Assembly: GCA_016720745.1 (NCBI GenBank)
Contig: JADKKA010000022.1
Location: forward strand, 310,001 to 374,000
DNA from: Chitinophagaceae bacterium
GTDB lineage: Bacteria > Bacteroidota > Bacteroidia > Chitinophagales > Chitinophagaceae
Length of the DNA: 64,000 bases
Direction: 5' to 3'
The translations under genes were made by a program, and so were the position numbers. This document shows positions 45,231 through 53,837 of this stretch, piece after piece. The notes beneath the pieces are model-generated. The model saw only the letters and a program-made list of their open reading frames with translations. It was not told the DNA's origin and did no database searches. How positions within the stretch are numbered: position 1 is the stretch's first letter; every line of letters begins with the position of its first letter.

Positions 45231-46079
45231 TTAATTACTGACGATCCTTATTTCCACCCGCCTATTCAATTTCATTTGCTCTTCATCTTCTTCCGGATAA
45301 GCATAGATGGGGCGGGAGTGGCCGAAGCCTTTGTAGCTGATTCTAACCGGAGCAATTCCATTTTCAACCAGGTAACCCATGATGGCTTTGGCCCGGGCCT
45401 GGGAGAGATTTTTTTCACCGGTATCCAGGTCCAGTACATCAGCAGGTGCGGGCACACAACAAATATGTCCTTCGATACTAATCACCAGTCTTGGAAATTT
45501 TTTCATAGCCGCCAGCAATTCATCCAGCACAGGCATGGACTCCGGCAACAACTGATGCCTGGCGCCAACAAAATGGATATTCTTTAGAATGATCTTATCA
45601 CCTGCTTTGACCGTGCTGTCGATTTTTTGTTTGACGCTGTTATCATTCGGGCCGGGTAGCTTGGCCTGTTGCTGACTGCCTGTACCTGTTCCTCTCCAGA
45701 TCCTGATCTCTACCCGCCGGTTCAGCTTTCTTTCCCAGTCAGTCGCATTTTGATTCAGTGGATTTTTTTCGCCATGTGCTGACGTTAACAGAATGTCTTT
45801 TTTCTCCCAGCCATTGTTGAGCAGGTAACTCTCTACCGTTTTGACTCTTCTCACCGATAAACGATTATTATACCCATCCGAACCTGAATGATCACAGTGG
45901 CCATGGAGTTCTATCTGGTCTTTCAGATCAAGACTATCTGTCAGACTGTCGAGGCGGGCCTGCGTGGCACGGCTGATTTCATGTTTGTCCAGATCAAAGT
46001 AAACAAATACCGATTCCCTGCTCTGCGAGAAGAGCGTGAACTGGAAAATGACGGCTGCCAGCAGGAAGATCGTTCTCAT
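45231..46079 (-). CDS. Outer-membrane protein with two tandem OmpA C-terminal domains
   Basis: A 282-residue protein with signal peptide (1-18, ends LFSQ) and two OmpA-like peptidoglycan-binding domains. The first, about 22-130, has VYFDLDKHEISRATQARLDSL, IELHGHCDHSGSDGYNNRLSVRR and LNRRVEIRI. The second, about 163-282, has IHFVGARHQLLPESMPVLDELL, ISIEGHICCVPA, LSQARAKAIMGYL and LNRRVEIRI again. A linker (residues 133-158) joins them. It lacks a beta-barrel and looks like a periplasmic cell-wall tether. Two binding domains in so short a protein is unusual. The second domain contains a Cys-Cys pair and a longer loop. Confidence 0.88.
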   Translation of the reverse strand: MRTIFLLAAVIFQFTLFSQSRESVFVYFDLDKHEISRATQARLDSLTDSLDLKDQIELHGHCDHSGSDGYNNRLSVRRVKTVESYLLNNGWEKKDILLTSAHGEKNPLNQNATDWERKLNRRVEIRIWRGTGTGSQQQAKLPGPNDNSVKQKIDSTVKAGDKIILKNIHFVGARHQLLPESMPVLDELLAAMKKFPRLVISIEGHICCVPAPADVLDLDTGEKNLSQARAKAIMGYLVENGIAPVRISYKGFGHSRPIYAYPEEDEEQMKLNRRVEIRIVSN

Positions 46080-46216
46080 ACGGGCTGTTTAGGGGTTCTA
46101 AATTATAAAATCCGGTACAGGGTTTTCCTAACAAGGATCAGGATGTGACGGGGTTTGAAGTCATAACTAGTGGATTATCAGTCGTTTTTCCATTTAAAGA
46201 TCCGCCTAATTTCACT

Positions 46217-46224
46217 TACCTTTG
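46217..46224 (+). promoter_or_regulatory. -7 promoter element for the ABC-F gene
   Basis: TACCTTTG matches TAnnTTTG and ends 21 bp before the ATG at 46246; the next bases CGGCTTCAAA are shared with the nusB promoter. Confidence 0.65.
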
Positions 46225-46245
46225 CGGCTTCAAAAAAATCGCTTC

Positions 46246-47871
46246 ATGATCAGTGTAAAAGACCTGAAACTGGCCTATGGCAAAAGGGTATTGTTTGAGG
46301 AAGTCAACCTCAACTTTACCAAAGGAAATTGTTATGGTGTGATCGGTGCCAACGGCGCAGGGAAAAGTACCTTCCTTAAAATTCTTAGCGGCGAGATCGA
46401 AGCCAATAAGGGGACGGTGGATATTACTCCCGGAGAAAGGATGGCTGTATTAAAACAAAACCATTTTCAGTTCGATGAAGAAACGGTACTCAATACCGTG
46501 ATGATGGGTCATACCAAACTTTGGGCCGTAGCCAAAGAAAGGGAAAACATTTATGCCCTGGCAGAATTCACAGAAGAAGATGGTATGCGTGCCGGAGAAC
46601 TGGAAGCAGAATATGGTGAGATGGGCGGATACACGGCTGAAAGTGATGCGGCCACCCTGCTGAGTGAACTGGGTGTGCATGAAGAATTTCAGCAATCCAT
46701 GATGCGGGATATTCCTTCCAATATCAAAGTAAGGGTACTGTTAGCGCAGGCACTCTTTGGTAATCCTGACATCCTGTTACTGGATGAGCCGACCAACGGT
46801 TTGGATATTGAAACTATCAGCTGGCTGGAGAATTTCCTGGCCGACTATGAAAATATTGTATTGGTCGTGAGCCATGACCGTCACTTCCTGGATGCAGTAT
46901 GTACCCATGTGGTAGATGTGGATCGTCAGAAAATTAAAATCTTTACCGGTAACTATACTTTCTGGTACCAGTCTTCCCAATTAATGGCCCGCCAGGTAAA
47001 CGACAAGAATAAGAAAGTAGAAGAAAAGCGGCAGGCCCTGATTGATTTCATTGCCCGATTTAGTGCGAATGCCTCGAAGAGTAAGCAGGCTACTTCCCGT
47101 AAAAAAGCGTTGGAAAAACTCAGCATTGAAGAAATTGAACCCAGCTACCGCAAATATCCCGGTATCATCTTCCAGCAATTAAGGGAAGTGGGTAACCAGA
47201 TACTGAATGTAGAGAAACTGAAAAAATCGGTGGATGGTCGTGTTCTTTTCAGTGATGTGAACTTCACCGTGAACAAAGGCGATAAAATTGCCCTCTTAAG
47301 CCGTGACCCGCTGGCCATTACCAGTTTCTTCAATATTATTACGGCCAATGCCATGGCCGATAGTGGTTCTTATGAGTGGGGCAGCACCGTAACACATGCT
47401 TATCTACCGCAAGAGAACAATGAATTCTTCACCGGCGATAATAACCTGATGGATTGGCTGCGTCAATATGTACCCGATCATGTAAAGGATGTGGATGAAC
47501 CCTTCCTCCGTGGATTCCTGGGTAAGATGCTGTTCAGTGGTGATGATGTACTCAAGATGACGAACGTCCTCAGCGGTGGTGAAAAAGTGCGTTGTATGAT
47601 CAGTCGCATGATGCTGCAAAGCCCCAATGTGATCCTGCTCGATCAGCCCACTAACCACCTCGATCTGGAAAGTATCCAAAGCTTCAACGAACAGTGTACC
47701 GATTATAAAGGCATCGTCCTGCTGACCAGTCATGACCATACCTTCATGCAAACCGTTGCCAACCGGGTTATCGAGTTAACGCCCAAAGGTATCATTGACC
47801 GCCTCACAACCTTTGATGAATACCTGGAAGATGAAAGGGTGAAGAATTTGAAGGAAGAGATGTACAGTTGA
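46246..47871 (+). CDS. ABC-F ATPase of the YbiT type with one degenerate composite site
   Basis: A 541-residue ribosome-associated twin-ATPase from ATG 46246; no membrane segments. Domain 1 has a good Walker A (GANGAGKST, 34-42) and Walker B LLLDEP (Glu181), but its signature is PSNIKVR (157-163) instead of LSGGQ. The linker contains FSANASKSKQATSRKKALEKL, typical of the P-site tRNA interaction motif of the family. Domain 2 has an intact signature LSGGEKVR (442-449), but its Walker A is LLSRDPLAITS (350-360) with no GKS/T, and its Walker B is ILLDQP with Gln in place of the catalytic Glu. It would act on the ribosome in translation. The three lesions all map to one composite ATP site. Confidence 0.93.
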   Translation: MISVKDLKLAYGKRVLFEEVNLNFTKGNCYGVIGANGAGKSTFLKILSGEIEANKGTVDITPGERMAVLKQNHFQFDEETVLNTVMMGHTKLWAVAKERENIYALAEFTEEDGMRAGELEAEYGEMGGYTAESDAATLLSELGVHEEFQQSMMRDIPSNIKVRVLLAQALFGNPDILLLDEPTNGLDIETISWLENFLADYENIVLVVSHDRHFLDAVCTHVVDVDRQKIKIFTGNYTFWYQSSQLMARQVNDKNKKVEEKRQALIDFIARFSANASKSKQATSRKKALEKLSIEEIEPSYRKYPGIIFQQLREVGNQILNVEKLKKSVDGRVLFSDVNFTVNKGDKIALLSRDPLAITSFFNIITANAMADSGSYEWGSTVTHAYLPQENNEFFTGDNNLMDWLRQYVPDHVKDVDEPFLRGFLGKMLFSGDDVLKMTNVLSGGEKVRCMISRMMLQSPNVILLDQPTNHLDLESIQSFNEQCTDYKGIVLLTSHDHTFMQTVANRVIELTPKGIIDRLTTFDEYLEDERVKNLKEEMYS

Positions 47872-47874
47872 GAG

Positions 47875-48000
47875 AAAGAGTATTAGTTATTGGGTATTAG
47901 GAATTAGATATTGCTTCGCCTGCCGTAGCTTTAGCGAAAGCAGGGATATTGGGATATTAGGATATTTGCCTTGCCCGACTTAGCCTTTGCGAAGGCAGAA
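47875..48000. repeat. Mosaic intergenic repeat with two GC-hairpin copies
   Basis: ATTAGTTATTGGGTATTAGG linker, hairpin copy CCTGCC...GCAGG at 47919-47944, linker, then a diverged copy GCCCGACTTAGCCTTTGCGA near 47973-47992. It lies between convergent genes. Confidence 0.75.
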
Positions 48001-48006
48001 TATTTG

Positions 48007-48053
48007 TACATAACTCATAACTCATAACTCATCATTCATCATTCTCAACTCAT
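48007..48053. repeat. Short repeats (AACTCATAACTCAT / CATCATTCATCATTC)
   Basis: Tandem 9-mers of the type TAACTCATA and ATCATTC. The equivalent position at 53 kb has CAATTCATCATTCTTAATTC. Confidence 0.6.
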
Positions 48054-48084
48054 CAAAAGTAGCACGCTCCCGGTGTAAAGCTCC

Positions 48085-48183
48085 CGACTGTTGACTATAG
48101 ACTATAGACTGTTGACTGAAGACTGTTGACTGAAGACTGATGACTGAAGACTGACTGAAGACTGAAGACTGATGACTGAAGAC
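48085..48183. repeat. GACTG-type tandem repeat
   Basis: About nine units of GACTGAAGACTG / GACTGTTGACT run directly up to the stop codon of the minus-strand T9SS gene at 48186. A shorter relative is at 53656-53697. Confidence 0.8.
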
Positions 48184-48185
48184 TG

Positions 48186-50144
48186 CTATCTTATCAGCGT
48201 TACCGTTCCCTTCTGAAAATGCCTTCGGTTATCCAGTCCGAGAATCTCTACCATCCAAACGAATACAGCGGTACCCTGCTGAACACCTTTGATACTGCCA
48301 TCCCAGCCTCTTTCGCTGTTACGCATATCAAATACCAGTTGCCCCCAGCGATTATACACCCTGAAGTATTTTAATTCTTTGGCACCAAGCAGGATGGGCC
48401 GGAGGAGATCATTGCGGCCATCATTGTTGGGTGTAAAGGCCGTAGGTACATAAACCTTTACTTCTTTGATGGTATTCACCATTTGTGTATCAACAGTGAG
48501 ACAACCTGCTGCAGTAGTGATATCAACGGTGTACACATCGTCACCAATAACAGGCGCATTGAATACCGGGTTGATGATATCCGTTTTATCAAGATATAGC
48601 GCCGGCTGCCATAAATAAGTGGCTCCAAAATCTCTTGCCTGCAATTGTACCGGATAATTCATCACAGCATATTGCAGGGGGTAACGGATGGCGGGTCGTG
48701 GCACTTCAATCACCACCTGTTCCTGCCTGGTCGTTAAAGTACATCCAAAATCAGTATAGAGTTTGGCAAAATAAGTTCCAGATTGTCCTACCCGGTAACG
48801 GGTCTGATTGGCACCGGTGATCGGCGAATTATTCAGGAACCACTGGATGCTATCTGTTGGCTGCACATGCAATACCGCACTGTCATTACTGGTAATACAG
48901 AACAGGGATTTCCCTACAACCAGCAGACTGCTATCAATGACCGATGCAATAACTGTAACCGTATCCTTATTTCTGCAGCCGCCTCCCACACTTCGGACCT
49001 CGACTTCATAATCGGTGGTAATTGATGGACTGGCCCTCGGATTTGAAATGGTGGCATCACTCAGATTAGTCGGAGGGCTCCAACTGTAGAAGACCCCCTG
49101 TTTTCGGTTTTCACCAATCTGGACAGATGAATTATTACAGGATACTATGTCAGGGCCGGCATTGGCAGTAAGCCGTAAGGTGTCAACAAGCCGCGCATAC
49201 AATGTGTCCCGGCATCCATACCCGTTATAAGGGGTTACTTCAACGGCAATCAGGGTGCCAGTGGTAGGTGGGGGTTGCAATTGTAGTATCTGCGATGTCC
49301 CCAATAGCTGCGTAAAACCGGCATCATACCAGCGATAGCCCTGGTAACCGTAAGGGCCGGTTACTACAACTGCTGTATCATCCGGACAATAAGTAGCACC
49401 GGTAAACTCGGCGCTGCATTCGGTGTTCACATCTATATAAGCATATCCAAAATGGCGACGGAAAGTGCAATCTGCTGTTTTGAAAAACAGACGGATATTT
49501 TTTCCTGCCATCCCGTTCAGATTAATGGTTACGGCCGACCAGTCCTTGCACCATACATCGGCAGAATCTGCCATTCCCGCATTGAAAAAACCGGGAAGGG
49601 GAGAACCCACCGGGAAAAAAGTAAAGGAGGAACACTGTATCAGTTCACTATCCGTATCATTCCACACTTCCAATACCAATCTGGGTTGCTGGAACTGAAG
49701 ATGAAAGGGATCCTGGAATACCACCGCATAATGATAAATCAGGGAATAAGTATTCCGGTTTGCAGGAATCGTTAAGCTATAGGAAAGACCTTCCGCCTGA
49801 GCACCGCCAGTTGTATTTCCAAGTTTAACAGAATAGCCACTGCCATTGGGACAAAGAACAGGAAAACGGCCAAAATAATCCCGGTCAGCAGCATTGGAAG
49901 GTCCATAAAGCGTATGCTGATCCTGGGTAGGACCAGAGGGCGTTAATGAAATCCGGTTGGCATTATTAACTGCGGCTACGGTGCCGGTATAGCAGGTCCA
50001 GCCATCAAAACTTCCGTTTTCAAAATCAATATTCGGGGGGCAGTCCTGCGCATGAAGGGAGGAGAGGCTGAGCAGCAAAGAAAAAATAAGCAACAGCGGC
50101 TTGCTGCAGCAATGGAACAGGTTTTCAATATAGGCAGGGAACAT
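48186..50144 (-). CDS. Secreted protein with gliding-type (T9SS type B) C-terminal domain
   Basis: A 652-residue protein; ATG 50144 is preferred to the GTG three codons upstream. A signal peptide (ends SLHAQ) precedes DCPPNIDFENGSFDGWTC, typical of the lectin/MAM-like N-terminal domain of gliding-associated proteins. Several Ig/PKD-like beta domains follow (SFLWSPPTNLSDATISNPRASP and SGTYFAKLYTDFGCT). The C-terminus is the type B sorting domain: VYVPTAFTPNNDGRNDLLRP, FRVYNRWGQLVFD, GWDGSIKG and KGTVTLIR. Type B cargo often associates with SprF-like proteins and may be surface-bound; no sprF-like gene is adjacent here. Confidence 0.9.
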   Translation of the reverse strand: MFPAYIENLFHCCSKPLLLIFSLLLSLSSLHAQDCPPNIDFENGSFDGWTCYTGTVAAVNNANRISLTPSGPTQDQHTLYGPSNAADRDYFGRFPVLCPNGSGYSVKLGNTTGGAQAEGLSYSLTIPANRNTYSLIYHYAVVFQDPFHLQFQQPRLVLEVWNDTDSELIQCSSFTFFPVGSPLPGFFNAGMADSADVWCKDWSAVTINLNGMAGKNIRLFFKTADCTFRRHFGYAYIDVNTECSAEFTGATYCPDDTAVVVTGPYGYQGYRWYDAGFTQLLGTSQILQLQPPPTTGTLIAVEVTPYNGYGCRDTLYARLVDTLRLTANAGPDIVSCNNSSVQIGENRKQGVFYSWSPPTNLSDATISNPRASPSITTDYEVEVRSVGGGCRNKDTVTVIASVIDSSLLVVGKSLFCITSNDSAVLHVQPTDSIQWFLNNSPITGANQTRYRVGQSGTYFAKLYTDFGCTLTTRQEQVVIEVPRPAIRYPLQYAVMNYPVQLQARDFGATYLWQPALYLDKTDIINPVFNAPVIGDDVYTVDITTAAGCLTVDTQMVNTIKEVKVYVPTAFTPNNDGRNDLLRPILLGAKELKYFRVYNRWGQLVFDMRNSERGWDGSIKGVQQGTAVFVWMVEILGLDNRRHFQKGTVTLIR

Positions 50145-50250
50145 TCTTTGCACCGGTACCGCTTGTGTTTTAAAGGTAAAACATTAATCTGGTAAAACGG
50201 CAGGGCTCTTGGCGGGGTTGCCCCTTCGGATTATTTATTAAAAAAGGGGC
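50145..50250. other. Upstream part of the permease leader region, no gene
   Basis: The first hundred bases of a 374-bp divergent region. A hairpin of GCCCCTT and AAGGGGC around 50219-50250 is the only structure seen. Confidence 0.4.
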
Positions 50251-50281
50251 TTGACTTTCCTCCTACTTCTTTTTATCTTAG
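50251..50281 (+). promoter_or_regulatory. Candidate promoter for the amino acid permease
   Basis: TTG (50251-50253), 20-bp spacer and TATCTTAG (50274-50281), one base from TAnnTTTG. A start near 50287 would give a leader of about 230 nt. Confidence 0.45.
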
Positions 50282-50450
50282 TCGTACAAGCAAAGCTCTT
50301 ACCACGATTTCTGGTCCAAAGTCATTCTTTGGGTGTAAATCCAATGCCTGCCGTACCTGTTAATCCCTCCGGGAAAAATTTGTATCCGGCCGGGGGGTAT
50401 GTTCCGGAAATACCGGAATATTCGGGTTGAAGCCAGAAAAAATTCATTGA

Positions 50451-50489
50451 AGTCCTGGTTCCTTTAATAAATAGGAGCCGGGACTTTTT
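50451..50489 (+). promoter_or_regulatory. Terminator-like leader hairpin upstream of the permease gene
   Basis: AGTCCTGGTTCCT (50451-50463) pairs with AGGAGCCGGGACT (50473-50485) in a 13-bp stem with two G-U pairs, followed by TTTTT. It ends 29 bp before the permease ATG, and no other plus-strand gene lies immediately upstream, so premature termination of the permease transcript is the simplest reading. Confidence 0.5.
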
Positions 50490-50518
50490 AATAAAGGAAT
50501 ACCTATCTTCCTATATCT

Positions 50519-51949
50519 ATGTCCACCCAGCCATCCCCGGCCACCAAGATCGGATTCTGGTCAGCCGTTGCCGTTATCATTGGAAGTATCATTGGTTCAG
50601 GCGTGTTTATGAAACCCGCCAGTATGGCCGGGCAACTGGGATCACCGGTATGGCTCACCCTGATCTGGATACTGGCCGGTATTTTCTCCTTACTGGGTGC
50701 ATTGATCTATGCTGAGCTCGGGGCCATGATGCCGGAAACAGGAGGGATCTATGTTTATTTCCGGAAAATGTTCGGCGAGTTCACGGCTTCCTTATATGGC
50801 TGGTCAGCTTTTTCTGTTATCAACACTTCTGCCGTAGCGGCCATTGCGTTTGTTTGTGCCAGTTATGCCAATTATTTCCTGCACCTGCCACGCTTTGATA
50901 CCATCACCGAACATGCTTTTGTATGGCATCTTCCTTTCATAGGTAATCTGTATCCTCTGGAAAATGCCGGTGTGAAATCATTGGCAATAGTCATGGTACT
51001 CGGGCTTACCTGGCTGAATTACCGGAGCCTCAAGGCCGGAGATGCTTTTCAACTAATCTCTACCTTTTTAAAAATGGCAGTGATAGCCGCATTAATTGGC
51101 GGCATCTTTTTTTCAGGCAAAGGCGACTGGCACCATTTTATTGATGCTACTGCACCCAAGGAAGGAGGGGCCCTGATGAGTGGGATCATAGCTGCATTAA
51201 CCGGGGCCTTCTTTGCTTATGACGGCTGGGTGAATATTACTTTTATTGCCGGTGAGATCAAAGAACCGCAGCGGAATATTCCTAAAAGCCTTTTTACCGG
51301 TGTGATGGCCTGTGTGATTGTGTACGTGCTCGTGAACCAGGCCTATCTCTATGTACTACCGGTAGAAACAATTGCATCCTCTTCCCTGGTGGCTTCAGAT
51401 GCGATTGCTGTTGCTTTCGGTACAACCGGGCAGGCTATTGTGGCTGCCATGATTGTGATTTGTACCCTGGGGGCATTGAATGGAAATATCATGGCCACCA
51501 CAAGGGTTACTTATGCCATGGGCCGCGATCGTTTATTTGCTGCATCTACTGGTAAAGAACATCCCCGTTACCATACACCGGGTAATGCGCTTTGGCTGCA
51601 TGCCGCCTGGATTTCCATGCTGATTATTTCAGGCTCCTTTGATATGCTGGCGGATATGATGGTGTTTATGAGTTGGGTGGTATATGGTATGGGCGCTGTG
51701 GGTATTTTCCTGCTCCGGAAAAAAATGCCGGAACTGCCCCGGCCCTATAAAATCTGGAAGCATCCCATTACGACAATTCTCTTTATTTTATTTGCAGCCT
51801 TCTTCCTGATCGTTACCCTTTATAATGATATCAATAATTATATGCATGACCGGCAGCCCGTAGTGAATTCGTTGCTGGGTATTTTGATTACGGCTGCAGG
51901 AATTCCGGTTTACTATTATTACCGGTTCAAACGGAAAAAACAATCATAA
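50519..51949 (+). CDS. APC-family amino acid permease
   Basis: A 476-residue inner-membrane transporter with about 12 helices. The first helix has IIGSIIGSGVFMKP, the unwound GSG[VI]F segment that binds substrate carboxylate and amino groups in the LeuT-fold APC family. PETGGIYVYFRKMFGEF and FFAYDGWVNITFIAGEIKEPQRNIPKSL are the usual family segments. The pattern fits the LAT/SteT amino acid exchanger branch. It converges with a MocR-type regulator (6-bp overlap of ends). A terminator-like leader hairpin precedes it. Confidence 0.92.
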   Translation: MSTQPSPATKIGFWSAVAVIIGSIIGSGVFMKPASMAGQLGSPVWLTLIWILAGIFSLLGALIYAELGAMMPETGGIYVYFRKMFGEFTASLYGWSAFSVINTSAVAAIAFVCASYANYFLHLPRFDTITEHAFVWHLPFIGNLYPLENAGVKSLAIVMVLGLTWLNYRSLKAGDAFQLISTFLKMAVIAALIGGIFFSGKGDWHHFIDATAPKEGGALMSGIIAALTGAFFAYDGWVNITFIAGEIKEPQRNIPKSLFTGVMACVIVYVLVNQAYLYVLPVETIASSSLVASDAIAVAFGTTGQAIVAAMIVICTLGALNGNIMATTRVTYAMGRDRLFAASTGKEHPRYHTPGNALWLHAAWISMLIISGSFDMLADMMVFMSWVVYGMGAVGIFLLRKKMPELPRPYKIWKHPITTILFILFAAFFLIVTLYNDINNYMHDRQPVVNSLLGILITAAGIPVYYYYRFKRKKQS

Positions 51950-53374
51950 CATTTTACGGATGATCCGTCCCAATGTCATCAGGGCATCATCCATCTCCTG
52001 GTTCCAGGGCCGGCCAAAGCTGATCCGGATAAAATGCCCGTAATGTCTTCCGGATGAAAAGATTTTACCCGGTACAATCGAGATATGATGTTTCATGGCT
52101 TCCGTCCGCAAACGAAATGCATTGATTTTTTTGGGTAGCTCCACCCATAATGCCAGACCCCCCTGTGGTCTTGATACCTTGGTACTCTCCGGCAGGTGCT
52201 CAATGATACCCTGCATATAACGCAGGCATTGGGTATGCAGGGCGTTGCGCAATTTTTTCAAATGGTATTCATAACGGCCGTGTTGTAAAAAATGGGCCAT
52301 GGCTGCCTGGGTCAGGGTAGGGGAGCTGATATCATTCATTCTTTTCATGAAACGCACTTCATCCAGGAATTTACCGGGCAGTACCCAGCCGATGCGGTAA
52401 CCCGGAGCCAGGGATTTGGACAAAGAAGAACAATGCATCACCAGTCCCTTAGTATCATAATACTTACAGGTGCGGGGCCTTTTCTTTCCGAAATACAATT
52501 CCCCATAAATATCATCTTCAATCAATGGGATATTATAACGACTGATCAGCGCACAAAGTTTTTTCTTGTTTTCATCCGGCATACAACCACCGGCCGGGTT
52601 ATTGAAATTGGGGGTGACCACACAGGCTTTCACCGGGAATTGCTGAAGGGTCTGTTGTAAGTTGTCCAGATCCAGTCCGGTTACCGGTGAAGAAGATACT
52701 TCCACTACTTTTAATCCCAGTTGTTCGGCCGATTGGTAAATGCCAAAATAATTCGGAGATTCTATTGCGACCGTATCACCGGGTTTTGTTACGGCACGCA
52801 GACAAAGAGTAATGGCTTCCAGGCAACCAGAACTGATTACCACTTCTTCCGGTTTGATTTTCCCTCCCCAGTTAAAAGCAAGCTTGGCCACCTGTTTACG
52901 TAATTCGGGATTACCTGCTGATTCTTCATAACTGATACAATGATCTTTATACTGCCGCATGGCCTGCACTACTGATTTATTGATCTTGGCAACAGGAAGT
53001 AAGGATACATCCGGTACTGCAATAGCCAGGTTCACCGTTTTGCTGTTATCCAGTGCAATATCACCGTAGATGGAATGGATCATTTCTTTTACACTCACCT
53101 CATGCGACATGGTTTCGGGAGCCATTTCCCTCGGTAATTCCCGGAAACGTCGCTGATTAAAGCGCACATAATATCCTGATTTGGGCCGGGCCTCAATCAG
53201 TCCCTTTCCTTCCAGATGATAGTAAGCCTGAAAAGCCGTGCCCATACTGATCCCGTATTCTTCACTCAGCATCCGTACAGAAGGAAGTTTATCGCCGATC
53301 TTGAGTACATCTTCACTGATCATTTGTTCCAGTCCGCCGGCAACCTGGAGATAGAGATGGTCTGTATTGCGCAT
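51944..53374 (-). CDS. MocR-type transcription regulator: GntR wHTH fused to PLP aminotransferase-like domain
   Basis: A 476-residue protein. Residues 1-72 form a GntR winged helix: IGDKLPSVRMLSEEYGISMGTAFQAYYHLEGKGLIEARPKSGYYV. The rest, from about 110, is a fold-type I aminotransferase-like domain with VISSGCLEAITLCLRAV, PNFNNPAGGCMPDENKK, IEDDIYGELYF and the PLP lysine in SSLSKSLAPGYRIGWVLPG. Such regulators sense PLP or an amino-acid adduct, usually without acting as enzymes. It reads divergently from ilvE (463 bp) and converges with the permease, both plausible targets. Confidence 0.93.
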   Translation of the reverse strand: MRNTDHLYLQVAGGLEQMISEDVLKIGDKLPSVRMLSEEYGISMGTAFQAYYHLEGKGLIEARPKSGYYVRFNQRRFRELPREMAPETMSHEVSVKEMIHSIYGDIALDNSKTVNLAIAVPDVSLLPVAKINKSVVQAMRQYKDHCISYEESAGNPELRKQVAKLAFNWGGKIKPEEVVISSGCLEAITLCLRAVTKPGDTVAIESPNYFGIYQSAEQLGLKVVEVSSSPVTGLDLDNLQQTLQQFPVKACVVTPNFNNPAGGCMPDENKKKLCALISRYNIPLIEDDIYGELYFGKKRPRTCKYYDTKGLVMHCSSLSKSLAPGYRIGWVLPGKFLDEVRFMKRMNDISSPTLTQAAMAHFLQHGRYEYHLKKLRNALHTQCLRYMQGIIEHLPESTKVSRPQGGLALWVELPKKINAFRLRTEAMKHHISIVPGKIFSSGRHYGHFIRISFGRPWNQEMDDALMTLGRIIRKML

Positions 53375-53379
53375 AGTAG

Positions 53380-53545
53380 TTGGGTATTAGTTATTGGGTA
53401 TTAGATATTGCTTCGCCCGTCGTCGCCATAGCGAAGGCAGGTATTTGGATATTAAGATATTAGGATAGCGAAGGCTAGAATTGGGATATTGCCTCACCCG
53501 CCATAGCTTTAGCGAAGGCGGGGATATTAAGATATTGATACACTA
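53380..53545. repeat. Mosaic intergenic repeat with GC-hairpin copies
   Basis: The same ATTAGTTATTGGGTATTAG linker as at 47.9 kb, a hairpin copy starting GCCCGTCGTCGCCATAGCGA near 53415, a partial copy near 53466, and a clean copy at 53497-53522 (CCCGCCATAGCTTTAGCGAA plus GGCGGG). Confidence 0.8.
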
Positions 53546-53632
53546 ATCACAATTCATCATTCTTAATTCATCACTCAAAGCTATCCTAACGCCGCAATCA
53601 TCAACTACCGCCTCTATACTCTCGACTTCTCT

Positions 53633-53697
53633 CCTCCCCTTTAGGGGCTGGGGGTGACTGTCGACTGCTGACTGAGAACTGTCGACTGAAAACTGAT
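53633..53697. repeat. CCCCTTTAGGGG palindrome and GACTG-type tandem repeat
   Basis: TCCCCTTTAGGGGCTGGGGG (53635-53654) is followed by units GACTGTCGACTGCTGACTGA (53656 onward). The palindrome recurs near 59930 and 60012; the GACTG array recurs at 48085. Confidence 0.7.
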
Positions 53698-53775
53698 CTA
53701 GTCAAAAATACATAAACTGAATCTGTTTTATTTACTATAAATGTAAAAATTTTGTATCACAGAAAATGATATGAT

Positions 53776-53802
53776 TCACCTGAACAACAGAATAGCAGGT
53801 GA
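53776..53802 (+). promoter_or_regulatory. Inverted repeat upstream of ilvE, candidate operator or leader hairpin
   Basis: TCACCTG (53776-53782), 13 bp and CAGGTGA (53796-53802) lie 36-62 bp before the ilvE ATG. TGTATCA occurs on either side (53753-53759 and 53814-53820). Either could be bound by the divergent MocR regulator; no site is known. Confidence 0.35.
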
Positions 53803-53837
53803 GCATGACTGTCTGTATCAGTATAAAAAAATAAAAC

